NCBI RefSeq assembly: GCF_000383855.1
Contig: NZ_KB912877.1
Coordinates: forward strand, 124,001-188,000
Source of the DNA: Methylobacter marinus A45
GTDB lineage: Bacteria; Pseudomonadota; Gammaproteobacteria; Methylococcales; Methylomonadaceae
Direction of reading: 5' to 3'
DNA length: 64,000 nt
Of the stretch, positions 1 through 8,140 are shown one piece after another. Numbering within the stretch: the first letter of the stretch is position 1; every line of letters starts with the position of its first letter. The notes under the pieces were generated by a model, which saw only the letters and a list, made by a program, of their open reading frames with translations, searched no databases and had not been told where the DNA came from. The position numbers were made by a program, and so were the translations under genes.

Positions 1-1
1 A

Positions 2-655
2 CCCGGCATAGAACTTTCCGTCAGTTGGCATGATAAGTGTTTTCATATCGTCGGTCTGGGAATCAACCCCGATTACCCGCCCTTGGCTCAAGCCACACAA
101 GACCTGCAAACCGTCCGGGTGGAACGTGCTGAAAAAATCGCTCATAAACTCGAGAAAAAACGCATTCCCGGCGCACTGGAGGCGGTCAAGCACGCAGCCG
201 GGGATGGCATGATCACGCGCACGCATTTTGCCGATTTTCTACTGTCACAGCATCATGTATCCACTCAGCAGGAAGCGTTCGACCGTTATCTGGGCCAGGG
301 CAAACCGGCTTATGTATCGACGTCGTGGGCCGAGATGAGCCTGGCAATCAAGTGGATTACCGAATCCGGCGGGGTTGCCGTTTTGGCTCATCCGCTGCGC
401 TACAAACTGACAGCCAACTGGATGAAACGGCTGCTTACTGCTTTCAAGGAAGCAGGCGGGCAAGGCATTGAGGTTGTGACAAGCAGGATTAACGCCGATG
501 AAATTAAGTTGATCGCTGGTTACGCTGCTAGTTTTGGTCTGGCCGGTTCAAAAGGCTCTGACTTTCACAATCCCGAAAATCAATGGGTTGAATTAGGCCG
601 GCTGGCGCCCTTGCCTTCAGCCATCAAACCGGTATGGGAACTGCTGGAATTTTAG
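2..655 (+). CDS. PHP-domain phosphoesterase, RNase AM/YciV-like (5' end outside window)
   Basis: The frame is open to the left edge, so the N-terminal part is missing; about 217 residues remain. The visible part matches the C-terminal half of the YciV/RnaM family, PHP-fold enzymes that hydrolyse 3',5'-nucleoside bisphosphates and trim 5' ends of small rRNAs. Supporting blocks are HIVGLGINPDYP, the VAVLAHPLRYK stretch (a metal-ligand His in PHP proteins) and GSKGSDFHNPE, which carries the late Asp-x-His ligands. The protein ends at LLEF, as expected for the family. It is transcribed away from the window edge, and the next gene starts about 95 bases later on the same strand. Family assignment is firm; the exact substrate is inferred from the family. 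Confidence 0.85.
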   Translation, partial: PGIELSVSWHDKCFHIVGLGINPDYPPLAQATQDLQTVRVERAEKIAHKLEKKRIPGALEAVKHAAGDGMITRTHFADFLLSQHHVSTQQEAFDRYLGQGKPAYVSTSWAEMSLAIKWITESGGVAVLAHPLRYKLTANWMKRLLTAFKEAGGQGIEVVTSRINADEIKLIAGYAASFGLAGSKGSDFHNPENQWVELGRLAPLPSAIKPVWELLEF

Positions 656-749
656 GCCAAGCACACATGTTGCATCTGACACCAATAGCGTTGACGGCGG
701 CTTCTGAACGGCCGTATGATGACACAACTTTGCCAAATTGGGTGCAATC

Positions 750-2183
750 ATGGGCCAAGAAATCTCTTTATCGCAATTTGATGAAAGCGATTTTGAATGT
801 TTTTATCAAAAACTCAAGCAAGAGACGAATCTGCTCAACCAGCTGATTGAACAGAACGCCTGCTCAACTCGTCAACCTGTGGCCGGTTTTGAAATAGAAG
901 CCTGGCTGATCGACCAAAGCATGCGTCCGTCGCCGATTAATGAATATTATTTGACTACGCTTAACCACCCGCTGGCGTCAGCGGAGCTGGCCAAATTCAA
1001 TATAGAATTCAACAGTACGCCTACTCCGCTGACGAACGACGTTTTCAGCCGCCTGCACGAACAGTTGCAGGACACTTGGAATGTAGCGCATCAGCACGCG
1101 CAGACCCTGGACAGCAATGTTCTTATGATTGGCATCCTGCCGACCCTGAAGCCGTCAGATTTGAACCTGAACAACATGTCAAATATGAACCGATACCGCG
1201 CCTTGAATGAACAGGTCCTGCATTCGCGCGGCAAACCGATACGTATTGATATCACTGGTATGGAACATCTGAAATTCGAACATGACGACGTCATGCTTGA
1301 ATCGGCGACCACGTCTTTTCAACTGCATATCCAACTGCCGCTAAAAATGGCCCACCATTTTTATAATGCCTCGATCATCGCATCGGCCCCTATGGTCGCC
1401 TTATGCGCTAATGCCCCTTTCCTGTTCGGCAAGGAACTCTGGCATGAATCGAGAATCCCCCTGTTCGAGCAGGCTGTTGAATCCGGAGGCTATTTTGGCG
1501 CCTCGCAAGGACCGGTCAGACGCGTTAGCTTCGGATCCGGCTATGTCAGACATTCCATCATGGAATGTTTTCAGGAAAATCTCGATCATTTTCCGGTCTT
1601 GTTGCCGGTCGAGCAAAACTCCGCTATCGAAGCCTTCGGGCATTTGCGCCTGCATAACGGAACCATTTGGCGTTGGAACAGACCATTAGTCGGCTTTGAT
1701 GAAGACGGCACGCCTCACATCCGGGTAGAACACAGAACGCCCGCCGCAGGCCCCAGCGTGATCGATTCGATTGCCAACGCAGCCTTTTACTACGGCTTGG
1801 CAAAAAGCCTATGTGATGAGATCATGACCAAGGGTCAACTGCTGCCGTTCGCCCAGGCCAAGGATAATTTTTACCAGGCCGCACGTTACGGCCTGGAAGG
1901 CAGTATCATTTGGTTCGACGGCAGAAAGCAGCGCCTGCCGCATTTGCTTTTGACCGAACTCTTGCCTGAAGCGATTTCAGGCTTGGAATCCTTGGGCGTT
2001 TGTCACGCGGATATTGACTATTACCTGGATATTATCCGGCAACGTATCGATAATAAACAAAACGGCTGCCAATGGCAGCGTCAATACATCAATGAACACA
2101 ACCATGATTTCACCGATATGACCCGACATTATCTTAACAACCAAGTTATCGGCAATCCTGTCAGCACATGGACAATGGCGTGA
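750..2183 (+). CDS. GCS2-family glutamate-cysteine ligase-like carboxylate-amine ligase
   Basis: This 477-residue protein has the hallmarks of the GCS2 superfamily (ATP-dependent carboxylate-amine ligases, YbdK-like): an early acidic strand GFEIEAWLID, the FNIEFNSTPTPL block, and a later basic HIRVEHRTPAAGP segment used for nucleotide and substrate binding. Members join glutamate or a similar acid to an amine; the real substrate cannot be read from sequence. A TTG start at 738 would add four residues, but the ATG at 750 is preferred; neither has a strong ribosome-binding site. The 3' end overlaps the next gene, an M14 zinc deacylase, by 16 bases, which suggests translational coupling and a shared pathway, perhaps making and breaking an amide bond. 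This pathway link is inference. Confidence 0.8.
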   Translation: MGQEISLSQFDESDFECFYQKLKQETNLLNQLIEQNACSTRQPVAGFEIEAWLIDQSMRPSPINEYYLTTLNHPLASAELAKFNIEFNSTPTPLTNDVFSRLHEQLQDTWNVAHQHAQTLDSNVLMIGILPTLKPSDLNLNNMSNMNRYRALNEQVLHSRGKPIRIDITGMEHLKFEHDDVMLESATTSFQLHIQLPLKMAHHFYNASIIASAPMVALCANAPFLFGKELWHESRIPLFEQAVESGGYFGASQGPVRRVSFGSGYVRHSIMECFQENLDHFPVLLPVEQNSAIEAFGHLRLHNGTIWRWNRPLVGFDEDGTPHIRVEHRTPAAGPSVIDSIANAAFYYGLAKSLCDEIMTKGQLLPFAQAKDNFYQAARYGLEGSIIWFDGRKQRLPHLLLTELLPEAISGLESLGVCHADIDYYLDIIRQRIDNKQNGCQWQRQYINEHNHDFTDMTRHYLNNQVIGNPVSTWTMA

Positions 2184-3199
2184 ACATATTGAGCCTTAAC
2201 CAGATCGATTATTTACCTGACGGCCTGTTGGAAGCCACCCCGGGAAACCTGCAGCGGATATTGCCTGGCCCGACCCTGATCCATTTACCGGGCAGGCAGG
2301 CAGAGCCGCTGTTTGTTTCGGTATTACTGCATGGCAATGAACCGACAGGACTGCTATCGCTGCAATTACTGCTTAAAAAATATCAAAGCCAGCCACTACC
2401 TCGCTCATTGTCTATCTTTTTCGGCAATGTCAGCGCTGCGAGCAAGAATCTAAGAAGACTCGATAACCAGCCCGATTACAATCGCATCTGGCCCGGCACC
2501 GAGCTGCCGAATTGCGCGGAAACCGAAATGGCGCGGGAAATTGTGTCAATCATGAAAAAGCGCCATGTTTTTGCCAGCGTCGATGTGCACAATAATACCG
2601 GATTGAATCCGCATTACGCCTGCATTAACAAACTGGAAAACCAGTTTCTGCAACTGGCGTCCTTATTCGGCCGCCTGATTGTCTACTTTATCCGTCCTAA
2701 AGGCGTACAATCGGCTGCATTCGCCGAGATATGCCCGGCCGTTACCCTGGAATGCGGCCGGCCCGGCCAACATTATGGCGTCGAACATGTCCTGGAGTAC
2801 CTCAGCAGTTGCCTGCACCTGACCGCATTGCCCCAGCATCAGGTTCAACATCAGGATATTGATCTTTTTCATACGGTTGCCCAGGTCAAAGTGCATGAAA
2901 AAATAAGCTTCAGTTTTAACCAGGCCGATGCCGACCTGTTATTGAATGAAGACCTTGAGCGCATGAATTTCACCGAGATCCCGGCCGGTACCGTCTGGGG
3001 AACGTCCAAGTATGACTCGCTGATGCCGATCATCGCTCAGGATGAGTGCGGCAATAATGTCACTGATGATTATTTTTCCATTCAAAACGGCAATTTGCTG
3101 ATAAACCGGCACAACATCATGCCGTCCATGCTGACGTTGGACGAACGCGTGATCAGGCAAGACTGTTTGTGCTATTTAATGGAGAGAATCCGTTTATGA
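2168..3199 (+). CDS. M14-family zinc carboxypeptidase / succinylglutamate desuccinylase-like deacylase
   Basis: The 343-residue product carries the full zinc site of the M14 AspA/AstE branch: HGNEP at residues 55-59 (His and Glu ligands), DVHNNTG around 139-145 (third His ligand at 141) and the catalytic Glu in TLECGRPGQ near 195. An NLRRLD block near 95 fits the substrate-carboxylate arginine. There is no signal peptide, so it is cytoplasmic. It would hydrolyse an amide bond of an N-acyl amino acid or a small peptide. It starts inside the preceding GCS2 ligase gene and its stop overlaps the ATG of the YcgN gene (ATGA), so the three form one operon. Substrate unknown. Confidence 0.82.
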   Translation: MDNGVNILSLNQIDYLPDGLLEATPGNLQRILPGPTLIHLPGRQAEPLFVSVLLHGNEPTGLLSLQLLLKKYQSQPLPRSLSIFFGNVSAASKNLRRLDNQPDYNRIWPGTELPNCAETEMAREIVSIMKKRHVFASVDVHNNTGLNPHYACINKLENQFLQLASLFGRLIVYFIRPKGVQSAAFAEICPAVTLECGRPGQHYGVEHVLEYLSSCLHLTALPQHQVQHQDIDLFHTVAQVKVHEKISFSFNQADADLLLNEDLERMNFTEIPAGTVWGTSKYDSLMPIIAQDECGNNVTDDYFSIQNGNLLINRHNIMPSMLTLDERVIRQDCLCYLMERIRL

Positions 3200-3624
3200 G
3201 CTTTTGGAAAACCAAAACACTGGCTGAAATGACAACCGAAGAATGGGAGTCATTATGCGACAACTGCGGCAAATGCTGTCTGAACAAGCTGGAAGATGAA
3301 GATACCGGCGAAATTTACTTTACCAGTGCCGTCTGTGACTTGATCGACCTGGAGACCTGCCGATGCACACGCTATGCCGAGCGCTGCACTATCGTGCCCG
3401 AATGCATCGATTTAAAACAACATGATTTTGCTGAATACAACTGGCTGCCTTCAACCTGCGCCTACCGTCTGCTTACCGATGGTAAAGAGCTTCCCGCCTG
3501 GCATCCTCTGGTGTCGGGAAATCCCGACAGCGTACAGGAAGCAGGCGTTTCAATCAGCAGTTATGCGATGAAGGAATCGGAAGTTGATGACCTCGAAGAT
3601 CATATTATTGAATGGCTGGATTGA
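3196..3624 (+). CDS. YcgN-family cysteine cluster protein
   Basis: The 142-residue protein belongs to the UPF0260/YcgN family. It has the typical CDNCGKCC cluster near residue 25 followed by further Cys residues (CDLIDLETCRCTRY, CTIVPEC, STCAYRL), a pattern suited to metal or Fe-S binding. The ATG at 3196 is chosen because GGAGAG lies ten bases upstream and because it overlaps the stop of the M14 gene as ATGA; the longer frame from 3169 adds a tail with no family similarity. The function of the family is not established. It ends about 30 bases before a convergent gene. Confidence 0.88.
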   Translation: MSFWKTKTLAEMTTEEWESLCDNCGKCCLNKLEDEDTGEIYFTSAVCDLIDLETCRCTRYAERCTIVPECIDLKQHDFAEYNWLPSTCAYRLLTDGKELPAWHPLVSGNPDSVQEAGVSISSYAMKESEVDDLEDHIIEWLD

Positions 3625-3657
3625 TATTCAATAAGACGACAACAGGTCATCCTAAAA

Positions 3658-3945
3658 CTATTCTTTTTCCACCCACTCTTCCAGCGCCGCGATAATGCTT
3701 TTCGCCTGCTCCTTGCTGGAAATATTGAATTTTGATTTTTGCTGGTATTCGCCATTACGTTTTTGATAACGGCGGATGGTATATTTATCAGGGCCGTATG
3801 CCTCTTTAGCACGGTCCCAGTCCCGGTAACGGTACATTACCGTAGCCCAGGCACCTTTAGTCAGTACTTTTTTATCCAGTTCCTTGACGGTTTCGATACC
3901 GCCTTCCTCGTACGTTACCGTCAATTCATCTACAGTTTCAGCCAT
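3658..3945 (-). CDS. Conserved small protein of unknown function
   Basis: I do not recognise this 95-residue protein. It is hydrophilic and charged, with no signal peptide or membrane segment, and reads as a compact alpha/beta domain: MAETVDELTVTYEEGG, then GAWATVMYRYRDWD, a basic strand YTIRRYQKRNGEYQ and a C-terminal helix QAKSIIAALEEWVEKE. It is the last gene of a four-gene minus-strand operon (MxaD-like, YVTN, YqcC, this gene) and starts 15 bases after the yqcC stop. That position and the coherent amino-acid composition support it as real. Confidence 0.7.
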   Translation of the reverse strand: MAETVDELTVTYEEGGIETVKELDKKVLTKGAWATVMYRYRDWDRAKEAYGPDKYTIRRYQKRNGEYQQKSKFNISSKEQAKSIIAALEEWVEKE

Positions 3946-3960
3946 ATAAGCTCCGCGTTA

Positions 3961-4293
3961 TTATAAATCGGTGAGCAGTGTATCAATTTCATTCAAATGC
4001 GCCAACAAGGTTTGTATGCCATCATCGGTTCGCTTGAAATATTCTTTCGCATAAGGTGTTATGGCGCAAGCTGTCGGCAACGGGGCCGAGCATTCAATCA
4101 AATTGTGCATTTTCGGCAGGAATATAAATTGCAGCCATTGAGGAAATGTCAAGGTATCGCAACTAAAAGGCAACCCGCTCGAAAGCGCCTCAATTGAAGG
4201 AGCTGTCACCTGCCAATAATTTAATCGGCGCAACTGAACTTCCACGTCTAATAACAGCTCGGCGACCCGCTGACGTTTATTACAAACCAACAA
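3961..4293 (-). CDS. yqcC: YqcC family protein (DUF446)
   Basis: The 110-residue product matches the YqcC/DUF446 family: an N-terminal helix ending in LRRLNYWQ, the middle block LTFPQWLQFIFLPKMHNLI, and PLPTACAITPYAKEYF. Its role is unknown; in other gammaproteobacteria it lies beside the tRNA pseudouridine synthase gene truC, which is not the case here. The start is a TTG at 4293 (a second TTG follows directly), two bases after the stop of the YVTN gene, so translation is probably coupled. Family sure, start moderately sure. Confidence 0.85.
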   Translation of the reverse strand: MLVCNKRQRVAELLLDVEVQLRRLNYWQVTAPSIEALSSGLPFSCDTLTFPQWLQFIFLPKMHNLIECSAPLPTACAITPYAKEYFKRTDDGIQTLLAHLNEIDTLLTDL

Positions 4294-4295
4294 CT

Positions 4296-5255
4296 TTACC
4301 TGGCGATAAACTGCCCGAATGCACGACTGCCCTCCCCGGTCTGGATCGTATTAACGACTTCCAACGTTTGCGCGTCAATCACGGAAACATTATTGTCAAA
4401 CCAGTTGGCCACATAAACATGACGATCGTCCGGATGAGTATAAATCCCCTCAGGCTTATCGCCGACATCAATCAGAGCGATTTCCTTTAATGAGGCGGTA
4501 TCAATGACCGAAACCGAACCGTCATCCTGATTGGTGACAAACAAAAGACTGTCGCCCTGGGCTAATGTTGCGGCATAGGGGCGGCTGTTCACTTTTACCG
4601 TTGCGACCCGTTTAAGATGGCTGTTTTCCAATACTGTTATATCGTCACTTTCGACATTAGCGACATAAATGCGTTCGCCTTTGTCGTCAACAGTCAGACC
4701 AAAAGGGTGCTCTCCAACCTTGGTGGTATTTCTGATTGTCAGTTTATCCAGATCAATCTGCGACACTGAATTGTCGAGCCGATTCGCGACATACAACCAC
4801 CGATTATCAGGGCTTACCATTAATCCAGACGGCGACTGTCCCACAACAATGGTTGCCATGATTTTCAAACTATCGGCATCGATAACCGATACCGTGTTGT
4901 TATACCAGTCCGCCACGTAAATACGCTTGCCGTCAGGTGCTGTAGCAATCCCTAAGGCCCCGTCACCGACTGTGACTTTGGAAATAACCCGACGGTCTAT
5001 TGCATCCAGAACGGCAAAACCCTTTGCTTCCGGCGCACTGACATAAATTCTGTTACTGCCAGATGCAACGGCAACGCCGGCCGGTTTACCGGCTACGGCA
5101 ATCGTATCGACTACGGCACCCGTTTCCGTATCGATAATGGAAACGCTATCCGCCAACTGATTACTGATATACGCGAAAGGTTCAGCCGCAAGCTGTGCTG
5201 ATAAGCAGGCTGTAGCGACCGCCATCGCTACAGCCAGATAGTTCACTCGGAACAC
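4296..5255 (-). CDS. Secreted YVTN-family beta-propeller protein
   Basis: This 319-residue protein has a signal peptide (hydrophobic to about residue 24, likely cut after LAA) and then a regular repeat of about 42 residues with the YVTN signature, for example IYVADWYNNTVSVID, LYVANRLDNSVSQID and IYVANVESDDITVLE. About seven blades can be counted, a full periplasmic propeller. Such proteins accompany PQQ-dependent alcohol dehydrogenases in methylotrophs, but the ligand is unknown. It lies 11 bases after an MxaD-like SRPBCC gene in the same operon, which fits a periplasmic role near methanol or alcohol oxidation. That role is inference. Confidence 0.82.
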   Translation of the reverse strand: MFRVNYLAVAMAVATACLSAQLAAEPFAYISNQLADSVSIIDTETGAVVDTIAVAGKPAGVAVASGSNRIYVSAPEAKGFAVLDAIDRRVISKVTVGDGALGIATAPDGKRIYVADWYNNTVSVIDADSLKIMATIVVGQSPSGLMVSPDNRWLYVANRLDNSVSQIDLDKLTIRNTTKVGEHPFGLTVDDKGERIYVANVESDDITVLENSHLKRVATVKVNSRPYAATLAQGDSLLFVTNQDDGSVSVIDTASLKEIALIDVGDKPEGIYTHPDDRHVYVANWFDNNVSVIDAQTLEVVNTIQTGEGSRAFGQFIAR

Positions 5256-5266
5256 TTTAATAACCC

Positions 5267-5830
5267 TTACTTTTCAGCCAGGACTTTCAGATTGTCCAGA
5301 CCGGCTTTTAAAACAGCTGTTACGGCTGTGTTAGCCGCTGCTTCATTCATTTCTTCCGGCGGATTGTTATTCATGTAAGCGCGGTAATAAGCGGCCTTCC
5401 AAGTCACAATAGAGGTATCGCCTTTGCCTTTTACCTCAATACTAGCAGAATAGTTGTCAACAGGCAGCACAGGCACTTTTTCTTCGGCACCGGCATGAGT
5501 AATGGTTTTTGCCGTACTCATTTCGGTAATTTTATAAGCGTACGACATTTTTTTGTCATCATGTTTTTTCAGCTCTTCAGTAATCGTGCCGCCGTCGGCC
5601 AACGTCAGGACGCGAACCGAGCCTTTCTCATTGCCTTTGTCAACCGTCACGCTTTTGATGCCTGGATGCCAGGACATGTCACCGAAATCCTTGATGATAT
5701 TCCAGACTTTATCGGCCGGAGCATTGATGGTGATTTCTTCTTTATTTTTTTGACGCACGGGACCATGCGCATTGACAACTGAAGTAAAAAAGAACAATAA
5801 AGCTGAAATAAATAAAATAATTTTCTTCAT
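5267..5830 (-). CDS. Periplasmic SRPBCC (polyketide cyclase-like) protein, MxaD-like
   Basis: The 187-residue protein opens with a clear signal peptide (cut near VNA/HG) and continues as one SRPBCC/START-like domain: ITINAPADKVWNIIKDFGDMSWHPGIKSV is the usual first strand and helix, and the long C-terminal helix runs through AVTAVLKAGLDNLKVLAEK. Exported SRPBCC proteins of this size include MxaD, which assists the interaction of methanol dehydrogenase with its cytochrome. No mxaF or xoxF is nearby, so the name is tentative. A good ribosome site (AAGGAAG) precedes the ATG. First gene of the operon with YVTN, yqcC and the small 3658-3945 gene. Confidence 0.72.
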   Translation of the reverse strand: MKKIILFISALLFFFTSVVNAHGPVRQKNKEEITINAPADKVWNIIKDFGDMSWHPGIKSVTVDKGNEKGSVRVLTLADGGTITEELKKHDDKKMSYAYKITEMSTAKTITHAGAEEKVPVLPVDNYSASIEVKGKGDTSIVTWKAAYYRAYMNNNPPEEMNEAAANTAVTAVLKAGLDNLKVLAEK

Positions 5831-5871
5831 AATATTAACTTCCTTATGGAAACATAAAAACTGAACCGCCC

Positions 5872-5877
5872 ATTATA
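5872..5877 (-). promoter_or_regulatory. Putative -10 element for the MxaD-like/YVTN operon
   Basis: On the minus strand a perfect TATAAT lies about 42 bases upstream of the ATG at 5830, giving a 5' leader of roughly 35 bases. No convincing -35 hexamer sits at 16-18 bases, so this may need an activator or be a weaker promoter. Confidence 0.4.
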
Positions 5878-5988
5878 TGCCAACTATGTGCTGCAAGCAT
5901 CCGTTAGCGCGTTCTAAACCCAATCTTGTGAGCGCGGCCCCATCTTGCCTGAGGCAACTGAATATAAAATGAATTTTACAGTGTTTTT

Positions 5989-7440
5989 TCACTGCATCAA
6001 TTTAAGCCCAAAGAGATCCATTTTATCCAAAGCGTATAACTCCAGTGCCTGGAGCATATCCCGATTGATATTTTTATTGTTTTTCAGCGCATGCAGACGA
6101 TCAAAATAATCATCCAGCAAAATGCCGGCGCCAGCATGAAGGCCTGTTAACCGGTTTCTACAAAATTCATACCATTTTTGCGTCTCTTCAAGACTCAGTG
6201 TTTCAGGATAGTTACGCGCCCGATACCTGAAAACCATATCAGGCAAACGGACATCGGTAAACTCAAAGGCTATTTGAGTCAATTGCTCCGGAGGCATGGC
6301 TCTAATTTTTGCCATTTTCTGTTTATCGGAATCAGGAAAAAACCCCCCACTGTAAAGCGCCAGATCCGGGTCAATTTCCCGCTCCGGATAGGCCTGACTG
6401 AAAACGGACGATAGTTTCGCTTCCAGATCGGTTGCCGTTTTGATCTTTTCGAGATTGGCATGGCAGAAGGCCAGATCGATCTCTAGCCGCTGGGCGTCAT
6501 TCGGTCTGATAACGGACACTGGTGCCAATACCGGACATTTATTAATATGGACTGTTTTTAAAGGTATTCTTTCGATGCCTTCCGGCAGATCTTCAGTGGA
6601 AGTAAAAAGCCTTTGCTGGATTTCTTCGACAGATAAAGACAGCATTGGTTCAGGGTCGACAGAAAGGTCATAAACAATGATGCCGTTGCTGTTGGTCGGG
6701 TGTTTACACACGGGTAAGACCACTGCGAGGCAATGCCTAACTGCTGCAAATTTGCCCGAAATATGCACGACAGGCTTAAAGCTGCCGAATTGCAGCAAGT
6801 TTAGCGCCTCGGCTTTAAATCGATGATTCAGCAGAAATTGATACAGTTTTGGCTGGGCTTTTCTGATTAACTTGGCCATGGCTATAGTGGCATAGACATC
6901 AGAGAGAGCGTCATGTGCAGACAAATGTTCGATACCGTTTGCTTGCGTTAATTCTTCCAGCCTGAAACTGGGCCTTCCATCTTCGTTAACGGGCCATTGT
7001 ATGCCTTCAGGGCGCAGTGCTCTTGCGGCTCTGACGATGTCGATCAGATCCCAGCGTGAATTGCCATGCTGCCATTCACGTGCATAAGGATCATAAAAAT
7101 TACGGTAAAGACAATTGCGTGTTACTTCATCATCAAACCGAATACTGTTATAGCCGACAGTACAAGTATTTGGGTGAGACAACTGCCGATGAATCAGGCG
7201 CGTGAACTCTGCCTCGCAAACGCCTTTCTGTTCGGCAAACTGAGGAATAATTCCCGTGATAACACAGGCATCAGGGTGAGGCAGTGAATCTGCCGATGGT
7301 TTGCAATAAACGACGAAGGGATCGTCTACAATATTGAAATCATAATCGGTGCGGATACCGGCAAACTGAACAGGCCTGTCCTTTTGCGGATCTACTCCAA
7401 AGGTTTCATAGTCATGCCAAAAAAACGTGCAATTTTTCAT
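5989..7440 (-). CDS. sbcB: Exodeoxyribonuclease I
   Basis: The 483-residue product is a standard-length ExoI, a 3'-to-5' single-strand DNA exonuclease of the DEDD superfamily used in recombination and mismatch repair. The first motif is FFWHDYETFG (catalytic Asp and Glu), followed by RPVQFAGIRTD, YNSIRFDDEV (second motif) and LSAHDALSDVYAT (third motif His and Asp). The C-terminal half matches the SH3-like and helical extension of the family, ending in LDKMDLFGLKLMQ. It lies about 24 bases after the CBS-domain gene and may be cotranscribed with it. Confidence 0.95.
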   Translation of the reverse strand: MKNCTFFWHDYETFGVDPQKDRPVQFAGIRTDYDFNIVDDPFVVYCKPSADSLPHPDACVITGIIPQFAEQKGVCEAEFTRLIHRQLSHPNTCTVGYNSIRFDDEVTRNCLYRNFYDPYAREWQHGNSRWDLIDIVRAARALRPEGIQWPVNEDGRPSFRLEELTQANGIEHLSAHDALSDVYATIAMAKLIRKAQPKLYQFLLNHRFKAEALNLLQFGSFKPVVHISGKFAAVRHCLAVVLPVCKHPTNSNGIIVYDLSVDPEPMLSLSVEEIQQRLFTSTEDLPEGIERIPLKTVHINKCPVLAPVSVIRPNDAQRLEIDLAFCHANLEKIKTATDLEAKLSSVFSQAYPEREIDPDLALYSGGFFPDSDKQKMAKIRAMPPEQLTQIAFEFTDVRLPDMVFRYRARNYPETLSLEETQKWYEFCRNRLTGLHAGAGILLDDYFDRLHALKNNKNINRDMLQALELYALDKMDLFGLKLMQ

Positions 7441-7463
7441 CCAGTGAAGATCAATCCCTAATC

Positions 7464-7862
7464 TTATTCAGCAGTCGAAGTCAATGCTCTTAAAACATCA
7501 GTGCGACTGACTATGCCCACCAATTCAGTATCTTCAAAAACGGGAAAACTCCGAGCTTCAACTTGCTGAAATTTTTCCGCCAAATCGACTATGGTTGAAT
7601 CCGCGTCAACGCGAATCACATCTGTCGTCATATATTCGCCCACTTTGCCGCTCATACCTTGATTATAAGCACTTTCCGCGACAACCCGCATCCCGTCTTT
7701 TTCCGAAAACATACCTACCAAGTGGTCATGTTGATCAATAACCGGAGCGCTGGTAATCTTATGAGCCAACAATTTCTTTATGGCATCAAAAACGTCGGTT
7801 TCTTTGGTCAACGTAACCAAACGTTTGGTCATGTAATCTGCAACAGTAATTTTAGCTAACAT
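7464..7862 (-). CDS. Tandem CBS-domain protein
   Basis: The 132-residue protein consists of two CBS domains: the first begins TVADYMTKRLVTLTKETDVFDAI, the second VGEYMTTDVIRVDADSTI. CBS pairs bind adenosine nucleotides and regulate partner proteins; the partner is unknown. The start is placed at 7862 because GAGGAGT sits eight bases upstream; the longer frame from 7916 adds a tail unlike the family. No other domain is attached, so it is a stand-alone sensor module. Confidence 0.85.
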   Translation of the reverse strand: MLAKITVADYMTKRLVTLTKETDVFDAIKKLLAHKITSAPVIDQHDHLVGMFSEKDGMRVVAESAYNQGMSGKVGEYMTTDVIRVDADSTIVDLAEKFQQVEARSFPVFEDTELVGIVSRTDVLRALTSTAE

Positions 7863-7956
7863 AACGGACTCCTCATTGTTATTAATTATTTCATCTGGAG
7901 TTTGCCGTTTTTGCACGTATCCCTATCTCGGGCAAATGCATGCCAAGCCAGCTATC

Positions 7957-8136
7957 CTAGACCTTCCCTTCGGCCTCCAGTTTTTTTCTTTTATCACATT
8001 TCTCAACACAGACGCAATTCCCATTATTAGCGCCGCCACATGAGCCTTTAATCGCCTGTCTGCCGAAAATAACCCCTATCGCCATTATTGCAATAACGAT
8101 AAGCATGAATACAAAAGTCACTAAAAAATAAGTCAT
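7957..8136 (-). CDS. nqrM: Na+-NQR maturation protein NqrM
   Basis: This 59-residue gene was found by reading the gap between the CBS gene and apbE. It begins MTYFLVTFVFMLIVIAIM, a single membrane helix, then GVIFGRQAIKGSCGG, and carries four cysteines (GSCGG, CVC and EKC). This is the NqrM (DUF539) pattern; the cysteines deliver iron for the Cys4 Fe centre between NqrD and NqrE. It starts four bases after the apbE stop and is the last gene of the nqr operon, its usual position. The length is slightly short for the family but all four Cys are present. Confidence 0.92.
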   Translation of the reverse strand: MTYFLVTFVFMLIVIAIMAIGVIFGRQAIKGSCGGANNGNCVCVEKCDKRKKLEAEGKV

Positions 8137-8140
8137 GATA

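Noticed and set aside
7863-7916. Upstream extension of the CBS gene to 7916
   Set aside because: The extension MQKRQTPDEIINNNEES is unlike the family and a strong ribosome site lies just before the ATG at 7862.
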